DNA from: Actinomycetes bacterium
GTDB taxonomy: Bacteria; Planctomycetota; Phycisphaerae; JAACET01
DNA: 13,942 nt
Assembly (NCBI GenBank): GCA_030631725.1
Contig: DAOVKO010000029.1
Coordinates: 1-13,942, forward strand
Direction of reading: 5' to 3'
Shown: one piece after another, positions 1 to 7,382 of the stretch
How the letters are laid out: every line of letters begins with the position of its first letter
How positions within the stretch are numbered: the first letter of the stretch is position 1
The notes under the pieces: model-generated
The model's database searches: none
The model's input: the letters and a program-made list of their open reading frames with translations, nothing else
What the model was told of the DNA's origin: nothing
Made by a program: the position numbers and the translations under genes

Positions 1-778
1 AATTGCCTTGATGGGATTGAAAGTTCGATTTGTTCAACTTGCGCAGCTTGTCACGCAGTTCAGCAGCCTTCGCGTAGTGCTCGCGTTCCAGGGCTTTGCT
101 CAGGTCCGCGTGCAGGGCGTCAGCCGGATCGAGTGGCAGCCTGTTGTTGATCTCCTCCTGCACAGACCTCAGAATCGCCAGCTCCGAGCAATGCTCGGCC
201 AATTCCGGCCTAGCCATATGTTTGAAAAACTCCTCGATGCTCTTGATGCCCTCCTGACAAATCTCCAGGGCCTCACTGAGCTTCTCATCATCCACAGCCA
301 GCTGAACCCGGGCTCGAGTGTTCATCATCACCACGTAAGGCCGATACTGTTCCAGGGCCAACCGGTCTGCTTTCTGGGCTGCGAACTTCCGGCACAAATC
401 AAAGGCCTCCAGATTACGATTGGTGTCTCGGGCAACCTGCGCGTATTGGCCCAGAATGAACAGGCTCAGGTAACGGTAATAGTACATCACCGCCTCTTCA
501 CGCAGGCCCTTGCACTCTTTTGGCGACAGCTCGAATCCTACCTCCACCCCGTTAGCTTGCTTATACCGGGCCAAACGGCCCTGGTGATAGGCCAGCAGTG
601 ATTCACAGCCGTGTGGCTGCCGACCGTCTGGCCGGGCCTCCATCTCCATCTGTAGCAGCCCCAGGTCCAGACGCATCTGAATCTTAGCCCGCCCGTCTCG
701 CCCCGTGATCCGCCGTACCGTCACCTCCCCCGGCTTGTGACGCCACTGCTCCAGAATGCCACTGATGTCATAATCCAT
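1..778 (-). CDS. UVR (UvrB/UvrC) motif-containing protein, C-terminus cut by window edge
   Basis: The frame stays open for 259 codons from an ATG at 778 to the window edge, so the C-terminus is missing. Residues about 221-250 form a UVR motif: a helix with alternating Leu/Ala, then EREHYAKAAELRDKLRKL, matching the 'Y..AA.LRD.I..L' pattern of the UvrB-UvrC contact helix. Residues 1-50 are a polar, basic N-terminus beginning MDYDISGILEQW. The middle (about 85-210) is helix-rich and may be TPR-like, but I recognise no named domain there. No nuclease or helicase motifs are visible, so this is not UvrB or UvrC. Stand-alone UVR motifs also occur in proteins such as McsA, but the McsA zinc cysteines are absent. 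The function is unknown. It lies 152 bases downstream of the cvpA-like gene and probably has its own promoter. The ribosome-binding site is weak, so the start is likely but not certain. Confidence 0.8.
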   Translation of the reverse strand, partial: MDYDISGILEQWRHKPGEVTVRRITGRDGRAKIQMRLDLGLLQMEMEARPDGRQPHGCESLLAYHQGRLARYKQANGVEVGFELSPKECKGLREEAVMYYYRYLSLFILGQYAQVARDTNRNLEAFDLCRKFAAQKADRLALEQYRPYVVMMNTRARVQLAVDDEKLSEALEICQEGIKSIEEFFKHMARPELAEHCSELAILRSVQEEINNRLPLDPADALHADLSKALEREHYAKAAELRDKLRKLNKSNFQSHQGN

Positions 779-834
779 ACTGCCCGTCCAGTCGGAACTT
801 GCACCTTATAAACGTCACAAATTCCCCTAACTCT

Positions 835-863
835 ATTTTATTCCCCTGCGAACCAAAAGTCAT
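835..863 (-). promoter_or_regulatory. Candidate promoter for the UVR-motif gene
   Basis: Read on the minus strand, ATGACT (858-863) is separated by 17 bases from TAAAAT (835-840). This would give a leader of about 50 bases before the ATG at 778. An AGGGGAAT octamer occurs twice nearby (821-828 and 840-847), next to the -10, and could be a protein-binding site. This is inference from consensus only. Confidence 0.3.
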
Positions 864-930
864 TTTTCACCGGACAAAATATCCCCCTTAGCTCGCCCCC
901 AGCCCTGTAACTCACGCTGGATTCAGCTCT

Positions 931-2490
931 TTACTCGATTTTGGGAATTGGTTTATCTTCCGGCCCCTCGCCGGCGGACTCATCTTCTTGCCTCTTCTCG
1001 GCCTGGACAGAGGGCTCTTCTTCCCGCTCGATAATCGCCATGGCCGTGCGCTTGAAAACCACGTAGTCCGGCACATCTCCTTCAGCGATGTCAAATATCA
1101 ACTCTATGGTTACCGCTTTTTCCTTTGTCTTCTCTACTCTCTGCGGTTTCTGCACTACGCCAAGACTCGCCGGCAGCAATCGCAATTCTCCACTCCCGCC
1201 CAGCAACTGTACCTGCCACCACAGCCGGTCCGTCTCGTGCCCGCGGATTTCCCGCCGGATTACCCCTTCCTCTTCCTCGTCTCTGCCCCAAAGGCGGTAA
1301 TCGGCTTTGCCGTACTGCAGGTAACCGCGTTCGTCGGCCAAGCCGTTCAGCTCTCCGTACAGCTTTGACCAGGGCATGTTATCCAGGTGGATTCCCATCG
1401 GCCAATACGATCGGCCCGATTTACCCACCAGACGCACCTGCGGCCCTTTGAAGCGGACAACCCCGTCTTTATCCTTGGCTTCGACGCTCAATGTCAAGCT
1501 CAAGACCCCCCTGAGCCTATTATCTCCGTCCGCCTCCGGACTCTGCTCCTGGATGGGCTGCCACTCGGCTGAGAGGATTGCCTTGCCCGGAGCCGCCTGG
1601 CGAGACAGAAAATTCACGCCGTTGCGGTTGCCCCAGGCTTCCAGCAGCAGGTCCTGATGGACTCCTCCGAAACTCTGTTCCCCGCTCATGCTCCCGTTGC
1701 TCAAGGCCTTCACCAGCCTCAGCGTAAAGCTGTCCACGTAGGGGAACGGGGCGGCCTGGAGTTTCATCTGCTCGTCGTAGCGATTGTAGCTCGCCCAGCT
1801 CTGCTTCGCCGCTGATGACACGTCCAGCTTCATATGCTGTCGTCCTCGGCCCCTTCTTCGTCTGTCGGCTGGTTGCTTTTTAGCCAGTGCCGTGAGCCCA
1901 TGGAAGTCCTGATATCCGCTGGCCAATAATCCCGGACCGAAGGGCATCAGCTGCCACCCAATCAAGACCACCCCTGCTATGATCATCCCCGCAACAAACC
2001 CCAGTATCCCTCCCCCCACACGCTCTATCTGCCAGGAAAAAGTCACGTCCCCCAGCACCACGTTGTCAGCTATGGCTCGAAGGCAAAGCAAGCTCACCGC
2101 GAACACCACCACCAGGGCCACGGCCTGGCCGTACGAGTTCCCCGTAGCGATGCCGGGCTCCATTTTGGCCTGAGAACCCACGACCATCAGCAAGACTATC
2201 GCAGCTATTCCTATGCCCAGACGCACATAGCGATTAGTCCTCATAATCGATTTGGCCAATCCCCCCAGCACTATCAAACCCCCGAACAGCGCCACAAAAA
2301 TCAGATGCTTCTGATCCCATTTGCCCAGTGACCAGCCTAGAGGCTCGCAGTAATTCCACGCAATCGCCGCGCTGATTACCGTCAGAACCAGCATTATGAA
2401 TGAGCTGAACAGGCCCTGGTAAGCCTGGTACAGGGCCACCGTCCCTATAACGATTAAGCTTCCCACAACTATTGGAAATACAATACTCAT
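931..2490 (-). CDS. CvpA-like inner-membrane protein with large C-terminal domain
   Basis: The protein has 519 residues. The first 185 or so are hydrophobic, with about six predicted membrane helices (near 2-22, 27-46, 62-82, 89-106, 121-140 and 158-180). The segment 'D..FSWQIERVGGGILGFVAGMIIAGVVL', given here as a pattern, resembles the last helices of CvpA-family proteins: a Gly-rich helix after a short amphipathic stretch. CvpA proteins are usually about 160-200 residues. Here a basic run (ADRRRRGRGR, 208-217) leads into a soluble domain of some 300 residues that I cannot name. It has many beta-like stretches and an acidic, Pro/Glu-rich tail. CvpA homologues are linked to colicin V export and envelope homeostasis, with poorly defined biochemistry. 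It is last in the hisF-pilT-pilB-like group, 67 bases after the preceding stop. The ribosome-binding site is weak (AGAGAAAGAA). The family assignment is moderate. Confidence 0.65.
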   Translation of the reverse strand: MSIVFPIVVGSLIVIGTVALYQAYQGLFSSFIMLVLTVISAAIAWNYCEPLGWSLGKWDQKHLIFVALFGGLIVLGGLAKSIMRTNRYVRLGIGIAAIVLLMVVGSQAKMEPGIATGNSYGQAVALVVVFAVSLLCLRAIADNVVLGDVTFSWQIERVGGGILGFVAGMIIAGVVLIGWQLMPFGPGLLASGYQDFHGLTALAKKQPADRRRRGRGRQHMKLDVSSAAKQSWASYNRYDEQMKLQAAPFPYVDSFTLRLVKALSNGSMSGEQSFGGVHQDLLLEAWGNRNGVNFLSRQAAPGKAILSAEWQPIQEQSPEADGDNRLRGVLSLTLSVEAKDKDGVVRFKGPQVRLVGKSGRSYWPMGIHLDNMPWSKLYGELNGLADERGYLQYGKADYRLWGRDEEEEGVIRREIRGHETDRLWWQVQLLGGSGELRLLPASLGVVQKPQRVEKTKEKAVTIELIFDIAEGDVPDYVVFKRTAMAIIEREEEPSVQAEKRQEDESAGEGPEDKPIPKIE

Positions 2491-2500
2491 TTCTTTCTCT

Positions 2501-2525
2501 GCTTTGTGCCTCTGTGCCTTTGTCC
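2501..2525. repeat. Short degenerate tandem repeat, GTGCC family, copy 1
   Basis: Units of about 8 bases (TTTGTGCC, TCTGTGCC, TTTGTCCC) repeat in tandem between the pilB-like and cvpA-like genes. The 21 bases at 2501-2521 are identical to 13279-13299. The same style of repeat occurs between genes at 7751 and 13306. Confidence 0.7.
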
Positions 2526-2557
2526 CTTCCGCAGGACGCTACGCGTTGTGCCTTTTC

Positions 2558-4237
2558 TTATATCTTGCTAATTCGCACCACTTCGCTCATGCTGGTCAGT
2601 CCTTCGATCACTCTCCGCAGGGCCTGCTCCTGAAGATACAACAAACGCCCTTTGCGGTAAGCCGATTTTATCTGGCTGATTCCCGCATCTTGGCTTACTA
2701 ATTTGCGCATCTCCTCACTCAAAACCAGCACCTCGAAAGCACCCACCCGACCGAAATACCCCGTGCCTTTACACGTTGAGCAGATGATCGGCTTGCCCTT
2801 GTTATCTACCAGCGGCTTTGTCGGGGGGCGGTAAAACTGCCTAATCTTCTCTGCCGGAAGGTTCAATCGTTTCAGCAACGCCGCGTCCGGCTGGTATGCC
2901 TCCCGGCAACTCGGGCAAAGCTTGCGCATCAACTTCTGACCCACCAGCCCCTTCAGCGACCTGCTAACTAAACCCGGATCTCCGGCCAGGGTCATCACCT
3001 CCGTCAACGCCGAAAACACGCTGCTGTTGGACATGCCCGCGTACAGTTTTCTTTCTCTGCCTGCCTTCAGCATCATCTTCAGCGTAGCTGCGTCTTTTAC
3101 CGGTTCGGCCAGCACCACCCCAGGATCCCCCCGAAGTACGCTTCGCAGCGTCCCGGCTGTGTCCACTTTGCCCCCCGAAACGTTCGGTTTGTGTCGGGTA
3201 ACGTTTTCCAACTCTACCAGCGGGCGGGTTTCTATCGCGTGGATATGCTGGACATACGCATCGTGCGAATGCAGGAAGGCATACAGGCTGGTCGTCACCC
3301 CGCAGTCCTGCCGCCCCGTAACCACCACCAGTCCTTTTGGCTCCTCCGCCAGGCTCTGTACTTGGGCCAGTTGGTCAGAAGGAAGACGCAGATCCTTGAG
3401 CGTCAGTTCCCTTGCTTCGCTCGAAATCTTTATGTCCATTCGTTCCCCGGCGCTCGAGCCCGCCGTGCGGATTCCAACGTTCACTAACCCAACCCCGGAT
3501 TTGATGACCAGTTCGCCCCGCTGCGGAACTCGTTTTTCCGCCGGGTTCATCTTTCCGGCGTATTTGATAAAACCTATCAGTGCTGAACTGTCCTGCTGCG
3601 TCAGACGCTGACGCTCCGTGGTTACCCCGTCGATCTGATACAGAAGCCTTACCGCCTGACCCGCTGCTACCAGAGCCACATCTGTCGCTCGCTGGGCCAG
3701 AGCGTCGGCCAATAAAAAATGGGCCAACTGGAAACCCGTCTGCAGAAGCTCATCGTCCTCCGGAGCCATAACCAGAGCCCCGTTGAGCTGCTGGATAGCG
3801 ATGTTCAGATCGGGCATCAGGTTCATTGTCTCTTTGCTCTTGCCCCTCTGTCCGCTCAGTACCTTCTTTATATGTTCAGTTGTGAGTACCCGATCCTCCT
3901 CGCCTACCACCGAGTTTCGCCAAAAGACATAGCTGCCCACTCCCGCTGCCCCAGTCGCCGCGAACAATAACAATGCCACCGTAAAACTGGGAACGAACAG
4001 CAGGATTGTCACTGCCAGCAGGCCCGCAGTGAATACCAGGATGTTCCACAAAGTCCTCGGCCCATGTACGCGCCCAAGGTCCGCGTCCACCCAGCTCATA
4101 CACCGGGCCAGTACTCCAAAAGCCACCAGGGCCAATACGATCTTGGGGATTGAAAAGTACCCTCCAGGCCCGGGAACATCCGCCAAAAACCGAATACCCG
4201 CCCCCAAAAACTCTGTGTTATCTACAAAACTTAGCAT
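2558..4237 (-). CDS. Membrane-anchored PilB/GspE-like protein with degenerate ATPase motifs
   Basis: The protein has 559 residues from an ATG at 4237. Residues 28-50, 62-82 and 83-106 look like membrane helices, unusual for this normally peripheral family. Residues about 180-275 match the PilB/GspE N2 domain (QIDGV, KRVPQRGEL, VGIRTAG..AGERMDI). Residues 280-559 match the motor domain, including LTLKDL, GLVVVTG, LVGQKL and a zinc site C441-x2-C444 / C487-x2-C490 followed by GTGYFGR. Key catalytic residues are missing. Walker A reads GRQDCGVTT, with Val314 where the lysine belongs. Walker B reads DPGVVLAEPVKD, lacking the normal Gly-Glu pair in register. The His-box histidines are replaced (RERK, MSNS). 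It is therefore probably a pseudo-ATPase, perhaps structural or a partner of the adjacent PilT-type protein. An upstream in-frame ATG (4378) would overlap the pilT-like gene, so I prefer 4237. Confidence 0.85.
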   Translation of the reverse strand: MLSFVDNTEFLGAGIRFLADVPGPGGYFSIPKIVLALVAFGVLARCMSWVDADLGRVHGPRTLWNILVFTAGLLAVTILLFVPSFTVALLLFAATGAAGVGSYVFWRNSVVGEEDRVLTTEHIKKVLSGQRGKSKETMNLMPDLNIAIQQLNGALVMAPEDDELLQTGFQLAHFLLADALAQRATDVALVAAGQAVRLLYQIDGVTTERQRLTQQDSSALIGFIKYAGKMNPAEKRVPQRGELVIKSGVGLVNVGIRTAGSSAGERMDIKISSEARELTLKDLRLPSDQLAQVQSLAEEPKGLVVVTGRQDCGVTTSLYAFLHSHDAYVQHIHAIETRPLVELENVTRHKPNVSGGKVDTAGTLRSVLRGDPGVVLAEPVKDAATLKMMLKAGRERKLYAGMSNSSVFSALTEVMTLAGDPGLVSRSLKGLVGQKLMRKLCPSCREAYQPDAALLKRLNLPAEKIRQFYRPPTKPLVDNKGKPIICSTCKGTGYFGRVGAFEVLVLSEEMRKLVSQDAGISQIKSAYRKGRLLYLQEQALRRVIEGLTSMSEVVRISKI

Positions 4238-4293
4238 CACTAACCGTTCCAAACAGGTTGGGTACTGCCGCTTCGGGCCCCGATTCTCCCCGA

Positions 4294-5430
4294 TTACATC
4301 GAGGATATCCCTTTGATTCGCATCTTCAGTTCGTCCGGGTTCTGCGAGTAATCGTACGCCACCCGCGGGTCCACCCATTCCTTCTCGATCAACTCCAGCA
4401 AGCTGCTGTTAAAGTCCTGCATCCCTTCCGGCGCGCTGGTCCTGATAATATCTGCAATGTCGGCATCCCGCTCGTCCTCCAGCATCTTTCGCACCGTCGC
4501 CGTATTCAACATGATCTCCGTTGCCGGAACCCGATCTATGCCCTCCCCTATGCTGGCCATCAGTTTCAGGCTGATGATCGCCCGCAGATTGAAACACAGC
4601 GACTGCCGGGCTAGCCCCCGTTCCTCCTGCGGAAACAGCTCCAGAATCCGGGTGATCGTCTGGTAGGTGCTCGAGGAGTGCACCGTCGCGAATACCAAGT
4701 GCCCCGTTTCCGCTGCCCGCAACGCCGCCGCAAAGCTCAGCTTGTCCCGCATCTCCCCGATTAGCACCACGTCTGGGTCTTCACGCATCAGATAACGCAG
4801 AGCGTCATCGAATGTCGAGACATCAATACCCACTTCCCGCTGGTTGATGAAGGCCTTTTTATCCTCGAAGAGAAACTCGATCGGATCCTCAATGGTTACG
4901 ATATGGCAGGACCGGTTGCGGTTAATATGCTCCAGCATCGCCGCCAGAGTCGTACTCTTGCCCGCCCCGGTAATACCGCTGACCAGCACCAGTCCCTGGC
5001 GATACTCGGCGATTTTTTGCACCATCTCCGGCAGGTGCAGGTCCTTGAATTCCGGAATGATCCGCGGCACCCGCCTGGCCGCCAACGATAATCGACCTCG
5101 CTGGCGAAAAATGTTGATCCGAAAACGGTCGCTGCCTTCCAGCTCATAGGCCAGGTCGACAGCCCCGTGCACGTGCAGAAACTGCTTCTGTGGCTCGCTG
5201 AGCATCGGCATCACCAGGTCTTCTATCTGTTTGCTGCTCAGTTTTTCGCTCTTGGTCGGACGCATCCGCCCGGTTACCCGCACCCGCGCTGGAGAACCGG
5301 CCTTGAGGTGCAGGTCCGAAGCGTCCAAGTCCACCACCGCTTTGAGGTATTTGATGAAATCCTTGTGCGCTTGGCGGCCTTTGTAGTCATCTACCAGAGA
5401 TGCCCTGTCGTGTGGACTATTCTGCGCCAT
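4294..5430 (-). CDS. PilT/PilU-family type IV pilus retraction-type ATPase
   Basis: The protein has 378 residues. PilT-family proteins are cytoplasmic hexameric ATPases that power pilus retraction or related motions. The N-terminal domain carries ASDLHLKAGSPARVRVTGRM (37-56), the classic PilT opening. Walker A is intact (GITGAGKST, 152-160, Lys158), as are the Asp box (TIEDPIEF, 179-186), Walker B (DPDVVLIGEMRD, 218-229, Glu226) and the His-box (TGH244, H251). The usual AIRNLIRE motif of PilT is absent. The corresponding C-terminus reads DIIRTSAPEGMQDFNSSLLEL, closer to PilU in style. The start at 5430 has AGGAG at 5442-5446, 11 bases upstream. It follows hisF by 30 bases and precedes the pilB-like gene by 56, suggesting co-transcription. 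I leave the symbol blank because pilT and pilU cannot be separated safely. Confidence 0.9.
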   Translation of the reverse strand: MAQNSPHDRASLVDDYKGRQAHKDFIKYLKAVVDLDASDLHLKAGSPARVRVTGRMRPTKSEKLSSKQIEDLVMPMLSEPQKQFLHVHGAVDLAYELEGSDRFRINIFRQRGRLSLAARRVPRIIPEFKDLHLPEMVQKIAEYRQGLVLVSGITGAGKSTTLAAMLEHINRNRSCHIVTIEDPIEFLFEDKKAFINQREVGIDVSTFDDALRYLMREDPDVVLIGEMRDKLSFAAALRAAETGHLVFATVHSSSTYQTITRILELFPQEERGLARQSLCFNLRAIISLKLMASIGEGIDRVPATEIMLNTATVRKMLEDERDADIADIIRTSAPEGMQDFNSSLLELIEKEWVDPRVAYDYSQNPDELKMRIKGISSM

Positions 5431-5460
5431 GTACGTTTCTACTCCTGTCTATTGTCCTGA

Positions 5461-6261
5461 TTAGCCGCCCTGGTTGGCACCGGGCATCTGTGGCTCTGAC
5501 CGTACCGGTATGCCCTTGGCTCGCAGAAACTCCTTCACCTGGGCGATGCTATAGGTCCCAAAGTGAAATATGCTCGCCGCCAGCGCCGCATCCGCCTTGC
5601 CCTCGGTCAGCACCTCTGCCATGTGCTCCAGATTGCCCGCTCCACCGCTGGCCACTATCGGAATATCCACCTCTTCGGATACCCTCCGCGTCATCTCCAG
5701 GTCGTAGCCCGCCCGGGTGCCGTCGGCATTCATGACATTCAGCACGATCTCTCCCGCCCCGTTGTCTTGGCCGAGCTTGGCCCAGTTCACAACATCCAAA
5801 TCCGTGGCTTTTCGACCACCGTTAATATAAACCTTCCAGGATTCCTTCCCGTTCAGCCGCACCCGGTTGGCATCGATTGCCAGCACGATACACTGACTGC
5901 CGAACCTGATCGCCGCTCGTCGGATCAGTTGCGGATCCTTTACCGCTGCGGTATTGATAGAGACCTTGTCTGCCCCGTTGCTCAGCATCACTCGGCAGTC
6001 CTCGACGCTGCGGATACCCCCGCCCACCGTCAGCGGCATGAAAACCCGCTCCGCCGCCTCTCGCAACACATCGACCATCAAGTCTCGCCCCTCGTGCGAA
6101 GCCGTTATATCATAGAAAACCAGCTCGTCAGCTCCCTGGGCGTCATAGCGCACCGCGCACTCGCCCACGTCACCGGCATCACGGTGGTCGAAGAATCTAA
6201 CCCCCTTGACCACCCGTCCCTTGTCCACGTCCAAACATGGTATAATCCGTTTAGCCAGCAT
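5461..6261 (-). CDS. hisF: Imidazole glycerol phosphate synthase cyclase subunit HisF
   Basis: HisF is the cyclase half of the HisH-HisF complex. It uses ammonia from HisH to turn PRFAR into imidazole glycerol phosphate and AICAR, in histidine and purine metabolism. The 266 residues form a single (beta/alpha)8 barrel with the hallmark stretches [23 protein letters not shown] and ASGGAG. The catalytic aspartates appear at the expected positions, Asp11 and Asp130 (LAID). One loop is unusual: where many HisFs read LTS-D-RDGT, this one reads LNVMNADGT (174-182), keeping the second Asp (Asp180) but with Asn at two other sites. A 12-residue polar tail follows the normal end. Start choice: an in-frame GTG lies directly before the ATG at 6261, but [11 protein letters not shown] fits the family. 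It leads the minus-strand group with two secretion-type ATPases; no other his gene is in view. Confidence 0.97.
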   Translation of the reverse strand: MLAKRIIPCLDVDKGRVVKGVRFFDHRDAGDVGECAVRYDAQGADELVFYDITASHEGRDLMVDVLREAAERVFMPLTVGGGIRSVEDCRVMLSNGADKVSINTAAVKDPQLIRRAAIRFGSQCIVLAIDANRVRLNGKESWKVYINGGRKATDLDVVNWAKLGQDNGAGEIVLNVMNADGTRAGYDLEMTRRVSEEVDIPIVASGGAGNLEHMAEVLTEGKADAALAASIFHFGTYSIAQVKEFLRAKGIPVRSEPQMPGANQGG

Positions 6262-6281
6262 CACTTATATCCAATAAAAGC

Positions 6282-6299
6282 CCCGGCTTCCACGCCGGG
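6282..6299 (-). promoter_or_regulatory. Hairpin in the hisF leader (possible attenuator or upstream terminator)
   Basis: On the minus strand CCCGGC-gtggaa-GCCGGG forms a six-base GC stem, followed directly by GCTTTTATT and then, after a few bases, the hisF start. It could terminate transcription arriving from the kinase gene or attenuate hisF. The stem is short and the T-run is interrupted, so this is tentative. Confidence 0.35.
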
Positions 6300-6321
6300 A
6301 TCATCCCGACTGAACTCGGAT

Positions 6322-6349
6322 ATTCTACTGCCGCTGGCGCTTTTTGCAA
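6322..6349 (-). promoter_or_regulatory. Candidate promoter for hisF
   Basis: On the minus strand TTGCAA (6344-6349) and TAGAAT (6322-6327) are 16 bases apart, about 60 bases upstream of the hisF ATG. This would place the hairpin at 6282-6299 in the leader. The 209-base gap between hisF and the kinase gene holds this signal and nothing else I can recognise. Confidence 0.3.
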
Positions 6350-6470
6350 TCTAAATCCTGGCCCTTTATCCTTTTGCCCTGGCAGAGTTGTCCCCTCAGC
6401 GCAGGCGCACATAGCCCGCCCACAGGCCTATTGCTGCAGTTTCAACTCATTGTATTGTACTTTTGGAGAT

Positions 6471-7343
6471 TTAGCTCGGCCCGCTCGGTAGGAATATCCT
6501 GAAAGTCGCCCCTTGCCCCTCTACGCTTTCGGCCTCGATGAACCCCCCGTGGTCGGTTACGATATCTCGGCAGACAGCCAGGCCCAGGCCCGTACCGTTC
6601 TGACCGCTGCTGTCATCAAACTGCTTTGTGCTGAAGAACGGCTCGAATATTCGCCGGATATCATCCGCTGCAATTCCCGCGCCCGAATCGGCAACGCTTA
6701 TGTTCACGCAGCCAGTCCCCCTGTCCTGCTCAGCACAAATCCGCAGCATCCCCCCGTTATCCCCCATAGCTTGGCAGCTGTTGATTATCATGTTCAGCAG
6801 AACCTGCACCAGTTCCACTCGCCTTCCACAGACCGCCAGATCATCGGGGCAACTGCAGCGAAGCGATATCCCCCGTCTGGCCAATTGTCTGGCCAGGCTG
6901 CTGCTGGCTTCTTTGATTATGTCGTTGACCAGCACTGTTTCTTTCGCACTGCTCTGCGATTGGGCCAGTCCCAGTATCCCTCGGCAAATCTCCACTGCCC
7001 GCTCGGCATTGTCCACAACCCGACGCAACGCCTTGGCCGACAGTTCGCCGTTCTCCCGGCTATTCAGTGCTTGCTGAGCCCTGCCCAATACGGCCATAAG
7101 CGTGTTATTCAGCTCGTGAGCAACCTGCGAACTCATCACCCCCACCATCGCCAGCCTTTGCATATGCAAAAGTTGTTCCCGCGATTGCTCCGTCGTCGCC
7201 CAGCTCGACAACACTTGGCAGCTCGATGGACTCATGGTCTTTGCCCCGCTTGAAATGGTTGCCGCCTGCTTTATGCTCTGGGCTCCTCTGGCTTGGCTCT
7301 TACCAATCAGCCTCCCATGCTCTATAATCCTATCGGACCACAT
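6471..7343 (-). CDS. Soluble sensor histidine kinase (HisKA plus HATPase_c)
   Basis: The protein has 290 residues. It autophosphorylates a histidine and would pass the phosphate to a response regulator. The H-box is SQVAHELNNTLMAVLG, with His76 as phospho-acceptor. The ATP-binding domain shows the N-box (LLNMIINSCQAM, Asn188), G1 (DSGAGI, 219-224), F-box (FEPFFSTK, 233-240) and G2 (NGTGLGL, 249-255). The HELNN form is typical of NtrB-like kinases. There is no membrane helix and no PAS, GAF or HAMP domain, only about 60 unrecognised N-terminal residues, so it probably senses a cytoplasmic partner. No response regulator gene lies nearby, making it an orphan in this window. The start is uncertain: Met37 (ATG at 7235) is an alternative, favoured because a good plus-strand promoter sits inside the first 14 codons. 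Confidence 0.9.
   Translation of the reverse strand: MWSDRIIEHGRLIGKSQARGAQSIKQAATISSGAKTMSPSSCQVLSSWATTEQSREQLLHMQRLAMVGVMSSQVAHELNNTLMAVLGRAQQALNSRENGELSAKALRRVVDNAERAVEICRGILGLAQSQSSAKETVLVNDIIKEASSSLARQLARRGISLRCSCPDDLAVCGRRVELVQVLLNMIINSCQAMGDNGGMLRICAEQDRGTGCVNISVADSGAGIAADDIRRIFEPFFSTKQFDDSSGQNGTGLGLAVCRDIVTDHGGFIEAESVEGQGATFRIFLPSGPS
7300..7328 (+). promoter_or_regulatory. Candidate promoter for the 84-residue protein gene
   Basis: TTACCA (7300-7305) and a perfect TATAAT (7323-7328) are 17 bases apart, pointing at the ATG at 7383 with a leader of about 48 bases. It lies within the annotated 5' end of the divergent kinase gene. Confidence 0.45.
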
Positions 7344-7382
7344 GGCCCGAAATCTTGAAGCCTATTAGCCCAGGTTCCCCCC

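Noticed and set aside
8..601. Plus-strand open frame of 197 codons
   Set aside because: It lies antisense to the UVR-motif gene, which has a recognisable motif and continues past it. The plus-strand product has no recognisable domain.
2501..2525. CRISPR-like array in the short repeats
   Set aside because: Units are only 8-10 bases, with no spacers of constant length and no cas genes.
4238..4378. N-terminal extension of the PilB-like protein
   Set aside because: It would overlap the end of the PilT-type gene by about 85 bases, and the added residues show no family similarity.
5563..6354. Plus-strand open frame of 263 codons opposite hisF
   Set aside because: hisF on the other strand is certain from its catalytic residues. 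The opposite frame is rich in His/Arg/Pro with no domain, typical of a shadow in GC-rich DNA.
6513..7253. Plus-strand open frame of 246 codons opposite the histidine kinase
   Set aside because: All kinase boxes are in the minus-strand frame. The antisense product is low in recognisable structure.
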